From Mucilaginibacter_A sp964236465 (GTDB lineage Bacteria > Bacteroidota > Bacteroidia > Sphingobacteriales > Sphingobacteriaceae): a stretch of DNA of 64,000 nucleotides. The position numbers were made by a program, and so were the translations under genes. Positions within the stretch are counted from its first letter, which is position 1; each line of letters starts with the position of its first letter. Positions 8,505-16,912 of the stretch are shown in pieces. Below the pieces are notes generated by a model that was given only the letters and a program-made list of their open reading frames with translations, was not told where the DNA came from and ran no database searches. The stretch is taken from assembly GCA_964236465.1 (NCBI GenBank), contig CAXSBZ010000003.1, positions 1 through 64,000 of the forward strand, written 5' to 3'.

Positions 8505-9641
8505 ATGAAAAATCTTCTTTTTTTCCTGTTTTTTATACTTTGTAATTCTCAAATTCGTGCACAGCAAAATAATGCAAATGGCGCACAACTGATTGATATG
8601 TATCAAAATCAGCGTTTTGCGGAAGCTTTTGATTACCTCAAAAAAAATTATCCAGAACCAATAACCGATTTGAAAACACTTTCTCGGTTTGCCTATACCA
8701 GCCGCATGGCCGGAAAATTATCTGAAGCTGAAAATTATTACTTGCGGACATTAGCCCAAGATTCTGTAAATGTGCCTGTACTGATAAGTTTGGCAGGCAT
8801 CCAAATCAAAAGAGAAAATGATGGTAAAGCATTATATTATTATGAAAGAGCGATTAAAATAGACACCGTTAATTTTTTGATACATAAACAGTTGGGAAGG
8901 CTTTATTTAGAAAAACTCGATACCACCAACGCGCTTAAATATCTGCAAAAAGCAAATACTTTGCAGCCGCAAGAGGCCGACGTTGCGGCAGATTTAAGTT
9001 TATTATTGATCAGCATGAAAAAAATTGAACCGGCCCAACTGGTTTTAAAACGTGCTATTGCGGCAGATTCTACCAATTTGCTTTTACTTAAATGTTTGGC
9101 AAAGCTTACTTACACAAATGACCGGTTTAAAGAAACCATCAAAACGTGTGAGCAGTTAAAACAGTTTGGAGAAAATTCTGCTGAGGTAATCAATATGCTC
9201 GCCACCTCTTATTATATACTGAAAATTTACGATTGCGCTATTGAGGATTTTTCCCTTCTGCAACAGCAATCAGAACGAACGTTTTATCTAACGGCAATGA
9301 GTTACAAAGCGTTGGAGAAGTATCAATTGGCTGCAGATTATTTCGATAAAACTTTACGGGAAGCCGTATCGCCTTATACGAACGCTTATTATAATGAGAA
9401 AGGTGATGTATATGAGAAAATCAAAGCATTTAATGCTGCGGCAGGATCTTACCAGAAAGGATTGTTTTTTAAAGAAAAGGGGATTATTTATTACACATTA
9501 GCCTGTCTATATGATCGTGATTTGAATGATAAAAAAACAGCCGTAAAGTTTTATAAAAAGTATTTGTTAGCTAAACCACCAGTTAAACAACAAGTATATA
9601 TTACGTTTACACAAAACCGGTTGAAGGAATTAGTTAGGTAG
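8505..9641 (+). CDS. Secreted tetratricopeptide repeat protein
   Basis: 378-residue protein with an N-terminal signal peptide (MKNLLFFLFFILCNSQIRAQ) and then repeated TPR-like helical pairs, for example AGIQIKRENDGKALYYYERAIKID, QLGRLYLEKLDTTNALKYLQKANTLQP and NEKGDVYEKIKAFNAAAGSYQKGL. It is probably a periplasmic or outer-membrane-associated scaffold, but no specific partner can be named. It stands alone between a DUF4159 gene and a strong bidirectional terminator. The perfect inverted repeat five bases before its start suggests local regulation. Confidence 0.85.
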   Translation: MKNLLFFLFFILCNSQIRAQQNNANGAQLIDMYQNQRFAEAFDYLKKNYPEPITDLKTLSRFAYTSRMAGKLSEAENYYLRTLAQDSVNVPVLISLAGIQIKRENDGKALYYYERAIKIDTVNFLIHKQLGRLYLEKLDTTNALKYLQKANTLQPQEADVAADLSLLLISMKKIEPAQLVLKRAIAADSTNLLLLKCLAKLTYTNDRFKETIKTCEQLKQFGENSAEVINMLATSYYILKIYDCAIEDFSLLQQQSERTFYLTAMSYKALEKYQLAADYFDKTLREAVSPYTNAYYNEKGDVYEKIKAFNAAAGSYQKGLFFKEKGIIYYTLACLYDRDLNDKKTAVKFYKKYLLAKPPVKQQVYITFTQNRLKELVR

Positions 9642-9707
9642 GTTTAGCATCCGAAATTTATGCCGATAAAAACAGTATCGTTATTTTAGCAACAACTCCG
9701 AAAAAAT

Positions 9708-9744
9708 AAAAGGGCTTTCATTATTAAAAAATGAAAGCCCTTTT
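9708..9744. terminator. Bidirectional intrinsic terminator
   Basis: A perfect 15-bp stem (9708-9722 with 9730-9744) and a seven-base loop. The stem has a GC core (GGGCTTTC) and A/T-rich flanks that give U-runs on both strands. It lies between the convergent TPR gene (+) and gldJ (-), where a shared terminator is expected. A B-type copy of the dispersed word lies 30 bases upstream (9667-9676). Confidence 0.85.
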
Positions 9745-9763
9745 GATATAAACAATACTATTT

Positions 9764-11374
9764 TTACAGCTGTATTTTCTTAGGAGATTTTGCTTTTTTA
9801 ACCCGGAAATGTGCTTTGTTTGCAGGGTTAATTTCTGCTTCGCCAATCATGCCCATAGCGCAGCGAAAACCAACTTCGGCAGTTGCATCTTCCTGATCCA
9901 TGAATCGGCGTGTAGCTGGGTTTAGCCAGTAAGCACGGTCATTCCAAGAACCACCTTTATAAACTTTAGAATGATCATTTACCAAAGTGGTGTTGCCATA
10001 TAAAGTCGTGTTTACCGAATCGGCATAACCGCGGACATCTGGCGTAAATGCTTTACCAGAATTGTTGGCAGCAGTAACTGCACTTGCAGTTGGATTGTTA
10101 TTAGCCGCATTAGTTTCGGCAGCAGTAGCACGCTGGCCATTTAGTTCACTCCATTTTTGTTTTTTAGATGTTTTGGCTAAATCTTTAATCGGACGGCCAT
10201 ATTTATCTTTTGCCAATAAACCTTTATCAGCATTGGCTAATCTTTTGTCCGTATAAATATTACCACGGAAAGGATTGAAATCTTCAAAATCTTCGTAAGA
10301 CAACTGGCGATAAGTATCAGCAGTCCATTCATTTACGTTTCCGGCCATATTATACAACCCGAAATCATTTGGCGGATAAGATCGAACAGGTGCAGTAATA
10401 TCAGCCTTGTCATTTAAATAACCGCCTGTACCCATATTATCACCGGCACCACGTTTAAAGTTGGCCAAGATTAAACCGCGTGTACTCTTTTTTGGCGATC
10501 TCACGCCCATACCATTCCATGGATATACTTTTCCGTCGCTGATGTTTTCAAATTGCGTATTTCCTGCTAAGGCTAAAGCAGAATATTCCCATTCCGCTTC
10601 GGAAGGCAAACGATATGGTTGTTTCAATACGCCATCTTCAATACGTGCCGGCCGGGTAGCAGGTTTGCCACCTTGTCCTTTTGCAGCAGCGTTCAAATCT
10701 TTTGGCATATTTTTACCATCAATACCTTTACCACGATATTGTCCGTTTAAATAAATATCAGTGTTAAAAGCAGCACCACTGCCTGTTTTTTTGTTTTTGC
10801 TCATCGTTTTCCAATCGGTAATAATACCGCGTTCGCGCAAAATTTCTTCATTTACGCGTTGGGTACGCCAATCGCAATATTCATTAGCCTGATCCCAGCT
10901 TACACCAACAACAGGATAATCTTGATAACCCGGATGCCGAAGATAATTATCCACATAAGGTTCGTTGTAAGATAATGGCTGGCGCCAAACCAAAGTATCC
11001 GGGATAGCATTGTAATACATTTCGCGCTCCTGCGGATAAGTTCTTTTGATCCAGTACAAATACTCCAACCAGTCAGTATTAGCTACTTCTGTCTCATCCA
11101 TATAAAAAGAAGCAACAGTAACCCTGCGCCTAATGTTGTTGTAATCAAATTGAAGATCTTCATTTAAAGATCCACCCAGTACAAAAGTACCACCTTCAAC
11201 GGGTACTAAACCAGGGCCGGGCGCAGGATGTTTTTTGGCAAAAACCTGAAATCCGCCATTGGTGCGGTCATTATAGTTCCAGCCGGTTTTTTGAGATTTT
11301 GCTTTATTACAACTGCTCAATATGCCACCAAGCACAAGCACTGTTAAAGTACAGCTGATTAAATTTTTTTTCAT
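9764..11374 (-). CDS. gldJ: Gliding motility / type IX secretion lipoprotein GldJ
   Basis: 536-residue lipoprotein (signal MKKNLISCTLTVLVLGGILSSC, lipobox cysteine at 22) with a formylglycine-generating-enzyme-like (SUMF1) fold: VPVEGGTFVLGGSLNEDLQF and EVANTDWLEYLYWIKRTYP near the N-terminus, PYRLPSEAEWEYSALA in the middle and VYKGGSWNDRAYWLNPATRRFMDQEDATAEVGFRCAM near the end. GldJ stabilises the type IX secretion/gliding machinery in Flavobacterium and is not itself a formylglycine enzyme. The divergent neighbour porV encodes another type IX component, which supports the call. A GldK-type paralogue is the main alternative. The Ala/Asn-rich stretch around residues 415-440 looks like a lineage-specific insertion. 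Confidence 0.88.
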   Translation of the reverse strand: MKKNLISCTLTVLVLGGILSSCNKAKSQKTGWNYNDRTNGGFQVFAKKHPAPGPGLVPVEGGTFVLGGSLNEDLQFDYNNIRRRVTVASFYMDETEVANTDWLEYLYWIKRTYPQEREMYYNAIPDTLVWRQPLSYNEPYVDNYLRHPGYQDYPVVGVSWDQANEYCDWRTQRVNEEILRERGIITDWKTMSKNKKTGSGAAFNTDIYLNGQYRGKGIDGKNMPKDLNAAAKGQGGKPATRPARIEDGVLKQPYRLPSEAEWEYSALALAGNTQFENISDGKVYPWNGMGVRSPKKSTRGLILANFKRGAGDNMGTGGYLNDKADITAPVRSYPPNDFGLYNMAGNVNEWTADTYRQLSYEDFEDFNPFRGNIYTDKRLANADKGLLAKDKYGRPIKDLAKTSKKQKWSELNGQRATAAETNAANNNPTASAVTAANNSGKAFTPDVRGYADSVNTTLYGNTTLVNDHSKVYKGGSWNDRAYWLNPATRRFMDQEDATAEVGFRCAMGMIGEAEINPANKAHFRVKKAKSPKKIQL

Positions 11375-11640
11375 TTTTTGAGAATCGTGTAGAACGTAAA
11401 TTTAAAATTTTTCGTAAAAAACGCCAAAATAAAATTTATGTATTATTATATATCTTTTTACAGATACAATTATATTGAACGAAATAACTTCTTTTAGAGT
11501 TACAGCAGATCAAAATTTAGTTAGATTTGACAATAAGCAAGTTATAAAGTAGTTATTTGCTTTGTACAACGATTTTTATTTTGCTTTATTCTGTAACATA
11601 TAAAATTATCGTGCTGCTTTAAACATATTATCCCGGCTTA

Positions 11641-12786
11641 ATGAATATTGATACTACAATTAAAAAAGTTTTAATTCTGACGATTGGTTTAAGTGTTAAC
11701 TTTTTTTATGCACAAGCGCAAGGTAGTGGTACAAATACCAATGGCAGCTCTACTTCAGGTGCAATATTAACGGCTGTTCCGTTTTTAACTATTTCTCCGG
11801 ATGCCCGCTCCGGTGCTATCGGTGATGCCGGTGTAGCCTTGGCAAACGATAAAAACGCCAATTACTGGAACCCGTCTAAACTGGCTTATATTGAAAATGG
11901 CGATCAGTTATCTTTATCCTATAGCCCGTGGTTGCGCCGTTTGGTGCCCGATATTAACCTGGCTTATTTAAGTTATGCCCATAAACTGGATGATCGGAAT
12001 GTAATTGGCTTGTCTTTAAGATATTTCAACCTGGGCAAAATCCAACTGGTTGATATGAATCAGCAGGAGCAGGGCACTTATACACCCAATGAATTTGCCA
12101 TTGATGGAAGTTTTGCACGGAAGTTTGGCGAAAATTTTTCGCTTGGCACTTCGTTGCGTTACATCTATTCTAATTTGTCTAACGGTAGTTTTTCCAGCAG
12201 TCAGCAAACCAAAGCCGGGCAAGCCGTAGCTGCTGATGTTTCTTTGACCTACAAAAACCCAACACAGCTTTTTGGTAAAGACGATCTTTTTGCCTTGGGT
12301 GTGAATATTTCAAACATCGGTTCTAAAATCAGTTATACCGAAACCGGACAAAAATATTTTTTACCAACCAATCTTCGAATCGGTATTGCAAATACTTGGT
12401 ATTTAAATGCTTATAATGAATTAACAGCTACTTTGGATGCTAATAAATTGTTAGTTCCTACAAATCCAAACTCTACAGCAAGCGTGCCGGCAGGTATTTT
12501 CGGTTCTTTTAGCGATGCCGGTTTTAGCGGAGAACTCAAGGAAATTAATTTTGCCGGAGGGCTGGAATATTGGTACAACCATCAGTTTGCCTTGCGCACC
12601 GGTTATTTTTACGAAAACCCAAACCTCGGAAACCGTAAATATTTAACGCTTGGCCTCGGCTTGCGTTTCGAAGCTTTTAACCTTGATTTTTCTTATTTGG
12701 TAGCCAACGAACAGCAAAGTGCACTCGCCAATACTTTGCGTTTCACACTGGGTTACGCTTTTGGCAGAAATTCAGGAGCTAAATAA
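11641..12786 (+). CDS. porV: Type IX secretion system outer membrane protein PorV
   Basis: 381-residue outer-membrane beta-barrel protein of the PorV (LptO) family, which shuttles cargo proteins from the type IX translocon to the surface attachment complex. It has a signal peptide ending near AQAQ, then VPFLTISPDARSGAIGDAGVALANDKNANYWNPSKLAYI, the family's N-terminal signature, and C-terminal amphipathic strands ending in LRFTLGYAFGRN. It is divergent from gldJ across a 266-base AT-rich region that should hold both promoters, although I could not place clear boxes there. ispF follows after 22 bases and is probably co-transcribed. Confidence 0.93.
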   Translation: MNIDTTIKKVLILTIGLSVNFFYAQAQGSGTNTNGSSTSGAILTAVPFLTISPDARSGAIGDAGVALANDKNANYWNPSKLAYIENGDQLSLSYSPWLRRLVPDINLAYLSYAHKLDDRNVIGLSLRYFNLGKIQLVDMNQQEQGTYTPNEFAIDGSFARKFGENFSLGTSLRYIYSNLSNGSFSSSQQTKAGQAVAADVSLTYKNPTQLFGKDDLFALGVNISNIGSKISYTETGQKYFLPTNLRIGIANTWYLNAYNELTATLDANKLLVPTNPNSTASVPAGIFGSFSDAGFSGELKEINFAGGLEYWYNHQFALRTGYFYENPNLGNRKYLTLGLGLRFEAFNLDFSYLVANEQQSALANTLRFTLGYAFGRNSGAK

Positions 12787-12808
12787 AAACTAAAAATTTA
12801 ACAATTTA

Positions 12809-13288
12809 ATGAAGATAAAAGTAGGTTTTGGGTTTGATGTGCACCAGTTGCGCCAAGGCCATCCGTTTGTGATGGGTGGTGTAAACTTGGAACATACTTC
12901 CGGTGCTTTTGGCCATTCTGATGCGGATGTATTGCTCCATGCCATTTGCGATGCCTTGCTGGGCGCGGCAAATTTGGGCGATATAGGATTGCATTTTTCT
13001 AATACCGACGAACGCTGGCGGGGCATCAGCAGTTTATTGCTGCTAAAAGAAGTATTGAAAATGCTGGAACGGAATTATTGGACGGTGGGAAACATCGATG
13101 CCATGATCTGCCTCGAAGCACCCAAAATCAGCCCGCATATTCCAGTCATGAAATCTTATATTTCGGATGCAACGGGCATTAGCCAGGATGACATTTCTAT
13201 CAAAGCCACTACCAATGAAACAATGGGTTTTATTGGGCGAAAAGAAGGCGTAGTGGCGTATGCCGTTTGCCTGATCGAGAAGATTTAG
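12809..13288 (+). CDS. ispF: 2-C-methyl-D-erythritol 2,4-cyclodiphosphate synthase
   Basis: Catalyses the cyclisation step of the MEP isoprenoid pathway, converting CDP-ME 2-phosphate to MEcPP with release of CMP. 159 residues, the usual length. The metal ligands are visible as Asp10 and His12 in GFDVHQ and His44 in HSDADVLLHA, and KATTNETMGFIGRKEGV forms the conserved C-terminal block. The gene sits directly behind porV. It contains a copy of the dispersed word (13044-13053) read as Leu-Lys-Glu-Val. Confidence 0.97.
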   Translation: MKIKVGFGFDVHQLRQGHPFVMGGVNLEHTSGAFGHSDADVLLHAICDALLGAANLGDIGLHFSNTDERWRGISSLLLLKEVLKMLERNYWTVGNIDAMICLEAPKISPHIPVMKSYISDATGISQDDISIKATTNETMGFIGRKEGVVAYAVCLIEKI

Positions 13289-13320
13289 GTTGATAAAAGA
13301 AGCATCATCACGTTCTTCCC

Positions 13321-13410
13321 GTTGTCATCTCGACCGAAGGGAGGAATCTTATTCAAAGCGATAAACTTTATAGTTCAATGAGGATTTCTCCCTTGGGTCG
13401 AAATGACAAG
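13321..13410. repeat. GTCAT-type palindromic repeat, copy 1
   Basis: An imperfect inverted repeat of about 90 bases. The left arm begins GTCATCTCGACCGAAGGGAG and the right arm contains TTTCTCCCTTGGGTCGAAAT followed by GACAA. The arms are separated by about 30 AT-rich bases. Related copies lie at 52112-52200 and 52947-53032, all intergenic. Palindromes of this kind are common between genes in Bacteroidota. This copy is flanked on both sides by the dispersed word (13294-13303 and 13436-13445). An ATG-initiated open frame across it codes for nothing recognisable. Confidence 0.85.
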
Positions 13411-13495
13411 TTACAACTTCCTAATTTTATGCCGGTAAAAGAAGCATTGCACTTCTCCACACATTCTGTATTAGAGATAACAAAGAACAACAAAC

Positions 13496-13657
13496 TTAAC
13501 GAACAGGCTTATTTACATCTACCTGAGAAAAATCAACACCGCATTTGCAATTACTGCCACAGCTTTTTTTAGCCGTAATGCTGTTGAAAATCAATCGCCC
13601 AACATAAAAAAGAGCCGCTAAAAACAGTAGGACAACAATAATAATTTGGAGGTTCAT
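13496..13657 (-). CDS. Small Cys-rich membrane protein (FeoB-associated type)
   Basis: 53-residue protein. It has one N-terminal transmembrane helix (MNLQIIIVVLLFLAALFYVG), a short basic segment ending in TAKKSC, and a Cys-rich motif C-x3-C-x-C (KSCGSNCKCGVDFS). This is the pattern of the small FeoB-associated Cys-rich membrane proteins, which are thought to bind iron or other metal near the ferrous transporter. No feoB is in this window, so the link is by sequence only. The helix region itself contains a B-type copy of the dispersed word (13619-13628). An A-type copy lies 16 bases upstream of the start codon. Confidence 0.75.
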   Translation of the reverse strand: MNLQIIIVVLLFLAALFYVGRLIFNSITAKKSCGSNCKCGVDFSQVDVNKPVR

Positions 13658-13714
13658 AGCTTGAAAATTAATGCTTCTTTTATCAACTAAAAATTCGACA
13701 GCTCAGTTTGGCTG

Positions 13715-14905
13715 TTATTGAAAGAAAGCAACCGTGCCACCAACCCAGTCAAAATCTTTGTTGTACCGAACACCAATCATTTTTCCACGGCTTAATCGGG
13801 ACAAATTGATGGCTAAAGTTGGTTGTTTGTCTTCTTCAGGCCAAAGATACAAAATCCTGATTTCACATTTTACGCCGCCATCCGGTGCCTGCACAATTGG
13901 CTCATAATTTACTTTCTCCTGAAGAATCCAGTTCTCCCGATCAGCAATTGCCTCAATATCTGCTTCTTTTACATCAATAATTACACCTTGCCCGGCAAAA
14001 GAAAACAGTGGCTTCAACACAAAATCTTCCAAGTTTTTTGGAATGGAAGACAGCTCATTTAAAAACCAGGTTTTCGGCACAAATTTGCTCTTTAAAAAAG
14101 GCATTGTAAACTTGCTGATGCGGTAAAACCAGTTCGGATGCGTGATCCATTCCACATCCAAATCCTGCCGGATATCAACTACTTTATCAAAAATATTCGG
14201 ATCAGCATCAATCTCATCAAAGATCAAACGGTTGTAAATCCGCTTGATGAAAACTTTTCGGTCGCCGGAAAGATAGTACAGCTTTTTGCCTTCCTGTTTC
14301 AAATCTTCCAATGGGATAATCGGAATGTCCAGCTGTTTTTGGGTAATAAAAAAATCCACAACTGTTTTTTGATGAAGCGCATCCACGTCCATCAATACTA
14401 CTTCTTCGGGTTTGTACGGGCCAATGATGGTTTTTTTCAATAAAGCCAAATAACTGTCTTTGTCCAGGCCGGAAAAATAAATACTTCTTTTATCAGGTAA
14501 ATTATAAGCTTCCTGATAGCAATCTCCCAAAAAAGACTGAAAGCCGTACAAAGACGGAAAACCTTGTAATTCAATTAGTTTTGGACCGATTCGGCCGTTT
14601 TCATCTCTGCAAATAGCAAAATCAAAGGCGATAAAATGCGGATGATTGGTTTCGTTGGCTACCTGCCATTTTTTCGGAATAGCGCGTTTGGTAAGGTTTT
14701 TAAAATTTGGATCAAGAATTGTTTTTAAGATTTCATCTCCGGCCAAAACCAGTTTTTCTTTTAAATCTGCATCAACAAAAATCGGCGTTTCGGCAACTCG
14801 GAAAGCAACATCATCTTTTAAATCTTCTTGAAGGATTTTTAAAAAGTACTGGTATTTTTCTGCTGAAAACTGCTCGTTGAAAGCTTTTCGTGCCGAAGGG
14901 ATCAT
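13715..14905 (-). CDS. ATP-grasp-like ligase, uncharacterised
   Basis: 396-residue cytosolic protein. Residues about 280-396 have ATP-grasp character: FVLKPLFSFAGQGVIIDV resembles the ATP-binding lysine and glycine loop, followed by WILQEKVNYEPIV and GVKCEIRILYLW. The N-terminal half contains HPHFIAFDFAICRDENGRIGPKLIELQGFPSLYGFQ. The ending (GVRYNKDFDWVGGTVAFFQ) is well formed, so the gene is intact. It starts 11 bases after the stop of the glutamine amidotransferase gene upstream. Together with the GCS2 ligase and a second ATP-grasp gene it suggests formation of amide bonds between small carboxylates and amines. The substrates are unknown. Confidence 0.7.
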   Translation of the reverse strand: MIPSARKAFNEQFSAEKYQYFLKILQEDLKDDVAFRVAETPIFVDADLKEKLVLAGDEILKTILDPNFKNLTKRAIPKKWQVANETNHPHFIAFDFAICRDENGRIGPKLIELQGFPSLYGFQSFLGDCYQEAYNLPDKRSIYFSGLDKDSYLALLKKTIIGPYKPEEVVLMDVDALHQKTVVDFFITQKQLDIPIIPLEDLKQEGKKLYYLSGDRKVFIKRIYNRLIFDEIDADPNIFDKVVDIRQDLDVEWITHPNWFYRISKFTMPFLKSKFVPKTWFLNELSSIPKNLEDFVLKPLFSFAGQGVIIDVKEADIEAIADRENWILQEKVNYEPIVQAPDGGVKCEIRILYLWPEEDKQPTLAINLSRLSRGKMIGVRYNKDFDWVGGTVAFFQ

Positions 14906-14916
14906 GGTAAATTAAG

Positions 14917-15750
14917 TTATATTTCCTGGAAAGTTAAAATGGCTTGGTTCAAAAAATTGGGGATCAAAGTGTTCTGTGTAAGCATAATTTTGTCAGGATC
15001 GTCCAGCCGCTCCAGCATTTCATTGTATTTCTGTTCGCCGTGTTCTGCAATGGTTTGTTCTTTTTTAAGCGGTTCCAGCAAACGCAAACGCATTCCGGCC
15101 GGATCAGCTTCGGGATGAAATTGTGTTCCGAAGAAATATTCATTGAAACGGATCGCCATCATACAACGTTCGTAATCCACATTCGGGCGTTCTTTTTCGA
15201 TGGCCAGAAGTGTTGCGCCGATTGCTGTAAAACGTTTTTGATCAGGCTGAATAACTTGCCAGTCGCGGGAATCCACGGAATAAAAAGGATCAGGCAAACC
15301 TGCAAAAACCAACTCGTTATGCCCAGTAGCAGTTTGATGGATCGGCAAAATACCGAAAGAAGTGGAATGCCGCTGATTAACCGTTCCTAAACCATAATAT
15401 CGGCACATCAGCTGGAAAGAATGGCATACAAACAGCACATATTTTTTCTGCGGATAATCAGAGTTGTTGTGTTGCTGAATCTGATCAATTAAATTAAAAT
15501 AAAGATTTTCCCACACGGAGCCTTCGCTTTCCAACGGACTTCCCGGGCCGCCGCTGGAAATATAAATATCAAAATCTATTCCCGGTATTTCATTATTTCC
15601 GCGCAAATTAAAAACCTGATAGCTCAGTTCCAGCTGGTTTTGTGCCCGGTATTTATCCAAAATATCCTGAAAGCAGCGCATACCCTGGTTCGGATGCCCA
15701 TTGTACAAATCAATGATTGCTACTTTTATGCCTGTTTTTTCTGTGTTCAT
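14917..15750 (-). CDS. Class I glutamine amidotransferase-like protein
   Basis: 277-residue protein with a class I glutamine amidotransferase fold. The nucleophile elbow is FVCHSFQLM (Cys109, so CHS in place of the usual CxG), and the partner residues His212 and Glu214 lie in GTQFHPEAD, so the triad is complete. YISSGGPGSP (residues 63-72) forms the oxyanion region. In other pathways such a domain supplies ammonia from glutamine or hydrolyses gamma-glutamyl bonds. Neighbours on both sides are ligases, which fits either a nitrogen donor or a trimming peptidase role. The gap to the GCS2 gene upstream is 18 bases and is occupied by the dispersed word. Confidence 0.82.
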   Translation of the reverse strand: MNTEKTGIKVAIIDLYNGHPNQGMRCFQDILDKYRAQNQLELSYQVFNLRGNNEIPGIDFDIYISSGGPGSPLESEGSVWENLYFNLIDQIQQHNNSDYPQKKYVLFVCHSFQLMCRYYGLGTVNQRHSTSFGILPIHQTATGHNELVFAGLPDPFYSVDSRDWQVIQPDQKRFTAIGATLLAIEKERPNVDYERCMMAIRFNEYFFGTQFHPEADPAGMRLRLLEPLKKEQTIAEHGEQKYNEMLERLDDPDKIMLTQNTLIPNFLNQAILTFQEI

Positions 15751-15768
15751 GATGCTTCTTTTATAGCA

Positions 15769-16866
15769 CTAAATTCCAACCAAAGTTTGTGAAGTGATAT
15801 AATCCACTACATCTTCAAAACTGTTTCTTTTATCATATATTGCCAGTTGCCGGTCGGCCCCGGTGCCATGTTCCAAGATTCTGTGGATGTATTGCAAATC
15901 CTGGCGGCAACCCAATTCGTCAACCACATCATCCACAAAATCAAGCAGTTCTAAAATTAACGAACGTGTATTAACTTCCATTTCTTTACCAAAATCAATC
16001 ATTTTTCCGTCGATGCCGTAACGGGCAGCACGCCATTTATTTTCGTTGATTAGTGCACGCGTATAAGTTATATACTTCATATTTTGCTGCCGAAGCTTGT
16101 ACAATTTGGCACACAAAGCCTGGAAAAGTGCTGTAAAAGCCATCGTTTCATCTATCAGCATCGGGCAATCGCAAATCCTGAATTCTATCGTTTCAAAAAA
16201 CGGGTGCACGCGGATATCCCACCAAATCTTCTTCGCATTATCAATGCAATTGGTTTTCACCAGCATTTTGATGTAATTATCGTATTCTTCGATGCTGTTG
16301 AAATAATCCGGGATGCCTGTTCTAGGAAACTTATCAAAAACCTTGGTCCGATAGGATTTATAGCCCGTATTCCTTCCCACCCAAAATGGTGAATTGGTAG
16401 AAAGCGCGTAAACATGCGGCAAAAAATACCGCACCTGATTGGCAATATGGATTGCCAACTCACGCGATTGGATGCCAACATGCACATGCAAACCAAAAAT
16501 AAGGTTGGAACGCGCAGCCTGCTGCAACTCGTTCACAATTTCGTTGTAGCGAGGGTGTTCGGTAATCAGCTGGTTTTGCCAATGCGAAAAAGGATGCGTA
16601 CCGGCTGCACCGATGCGCATTCCCAAATCGCCGGCCAATTGCGCAACAGTGAGGCGCAGTTTGGTCACTTCTTTTCTCGCTTCTTCAGTGTTGTTGCAAA
16701 TGTGTGTGCCCACTTCCACTACGGCCTGGTGCATCTCCGCTTTTACCTGGTCTTCGTGGATTTTTTGTGCGCCTTCCACAATTTTCTGATCATGCGAAAT
16801 CAGTTCACGGCTCACCGGATCAATCACCATAAACTCTTCTTCAACCCCTAAAGTGAACTTGTTCAT
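15769..16866 (-). CDS. Carboxylate-amine ligase, GCS2 (YbdK-like) family
   Basis: 365-residue enzyme of the glutamate-cysteine ligase 2 family, which forms an amide bond between a carboxylate (often gamma-Glu) and an amine at the expense of ATP. The N-terminus FTLGVEEEFMVIDPVSREL carries the metal-binding glutamates. Further family blocks are GAAGTHPFSHWQ, FGLHVHVGIQSRELAI, WWDIRVHPFFETIEFRICDCPM and ENKWRAARYGIDG. True glutathione synthesis is not implied, because YbdK-type members often have other substrates. It is third in the minus-strand set of four, so its product is probably passed to the ATP-grasp enzymes. Confidence 0.88.
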   Translation of the reverse strand: MNKFTLGVEEEFMVIDPVSRELISHDQKIVEGAQKIHEDQVKAEMHQAVVEVGTHICNNTEEARKEVTKLRLTVAQLAGDLGMRIGAAGTHPFSHWQNQLITEHPRYNEIVNELQQAARSNLIFGLHVHVGIQSRELAIHIANQVRYFLPHVYALSTNSPFWVGRNTGYKSYRTKVFDKFPRTGIPDYFNSIEEYDNYIKMLVKTNCIDNAKKIWWDIRVHPFFETIEFRICDCPMLIDETMAFTALFQALCAKLYKLRQQNMKYITYTRALINENKWRAARYGIDGKMIDFGKEMEVNTRSLILELLDFVDDVVDELGCRQDLQYIHRILEHGTGADRQLAIYDKRNSFEDVVDYITSQTLVGI

Positions 16867-16912
16867 AGTGCTCTTTTCTTTTAAAAATAATTGTTAATAC
16901 TTCTTTTATGCC

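Noticed and set aside
9764..11374. Formylglycine-generating sulfatase-modifying enzyme
   Set aside because: The SUMF1-like fold is in a lipoprotein next to porV; the type IX/gliding GldJ assignment explains context and length better.
13378..13572. 64-codon plus-strand open frame
   Set aside because: It starts inside the right arm of a GTCAT repeat and runs across a dispersed word and over the opposite-strand Cys-rich membrane protein; no recognisable protein features.
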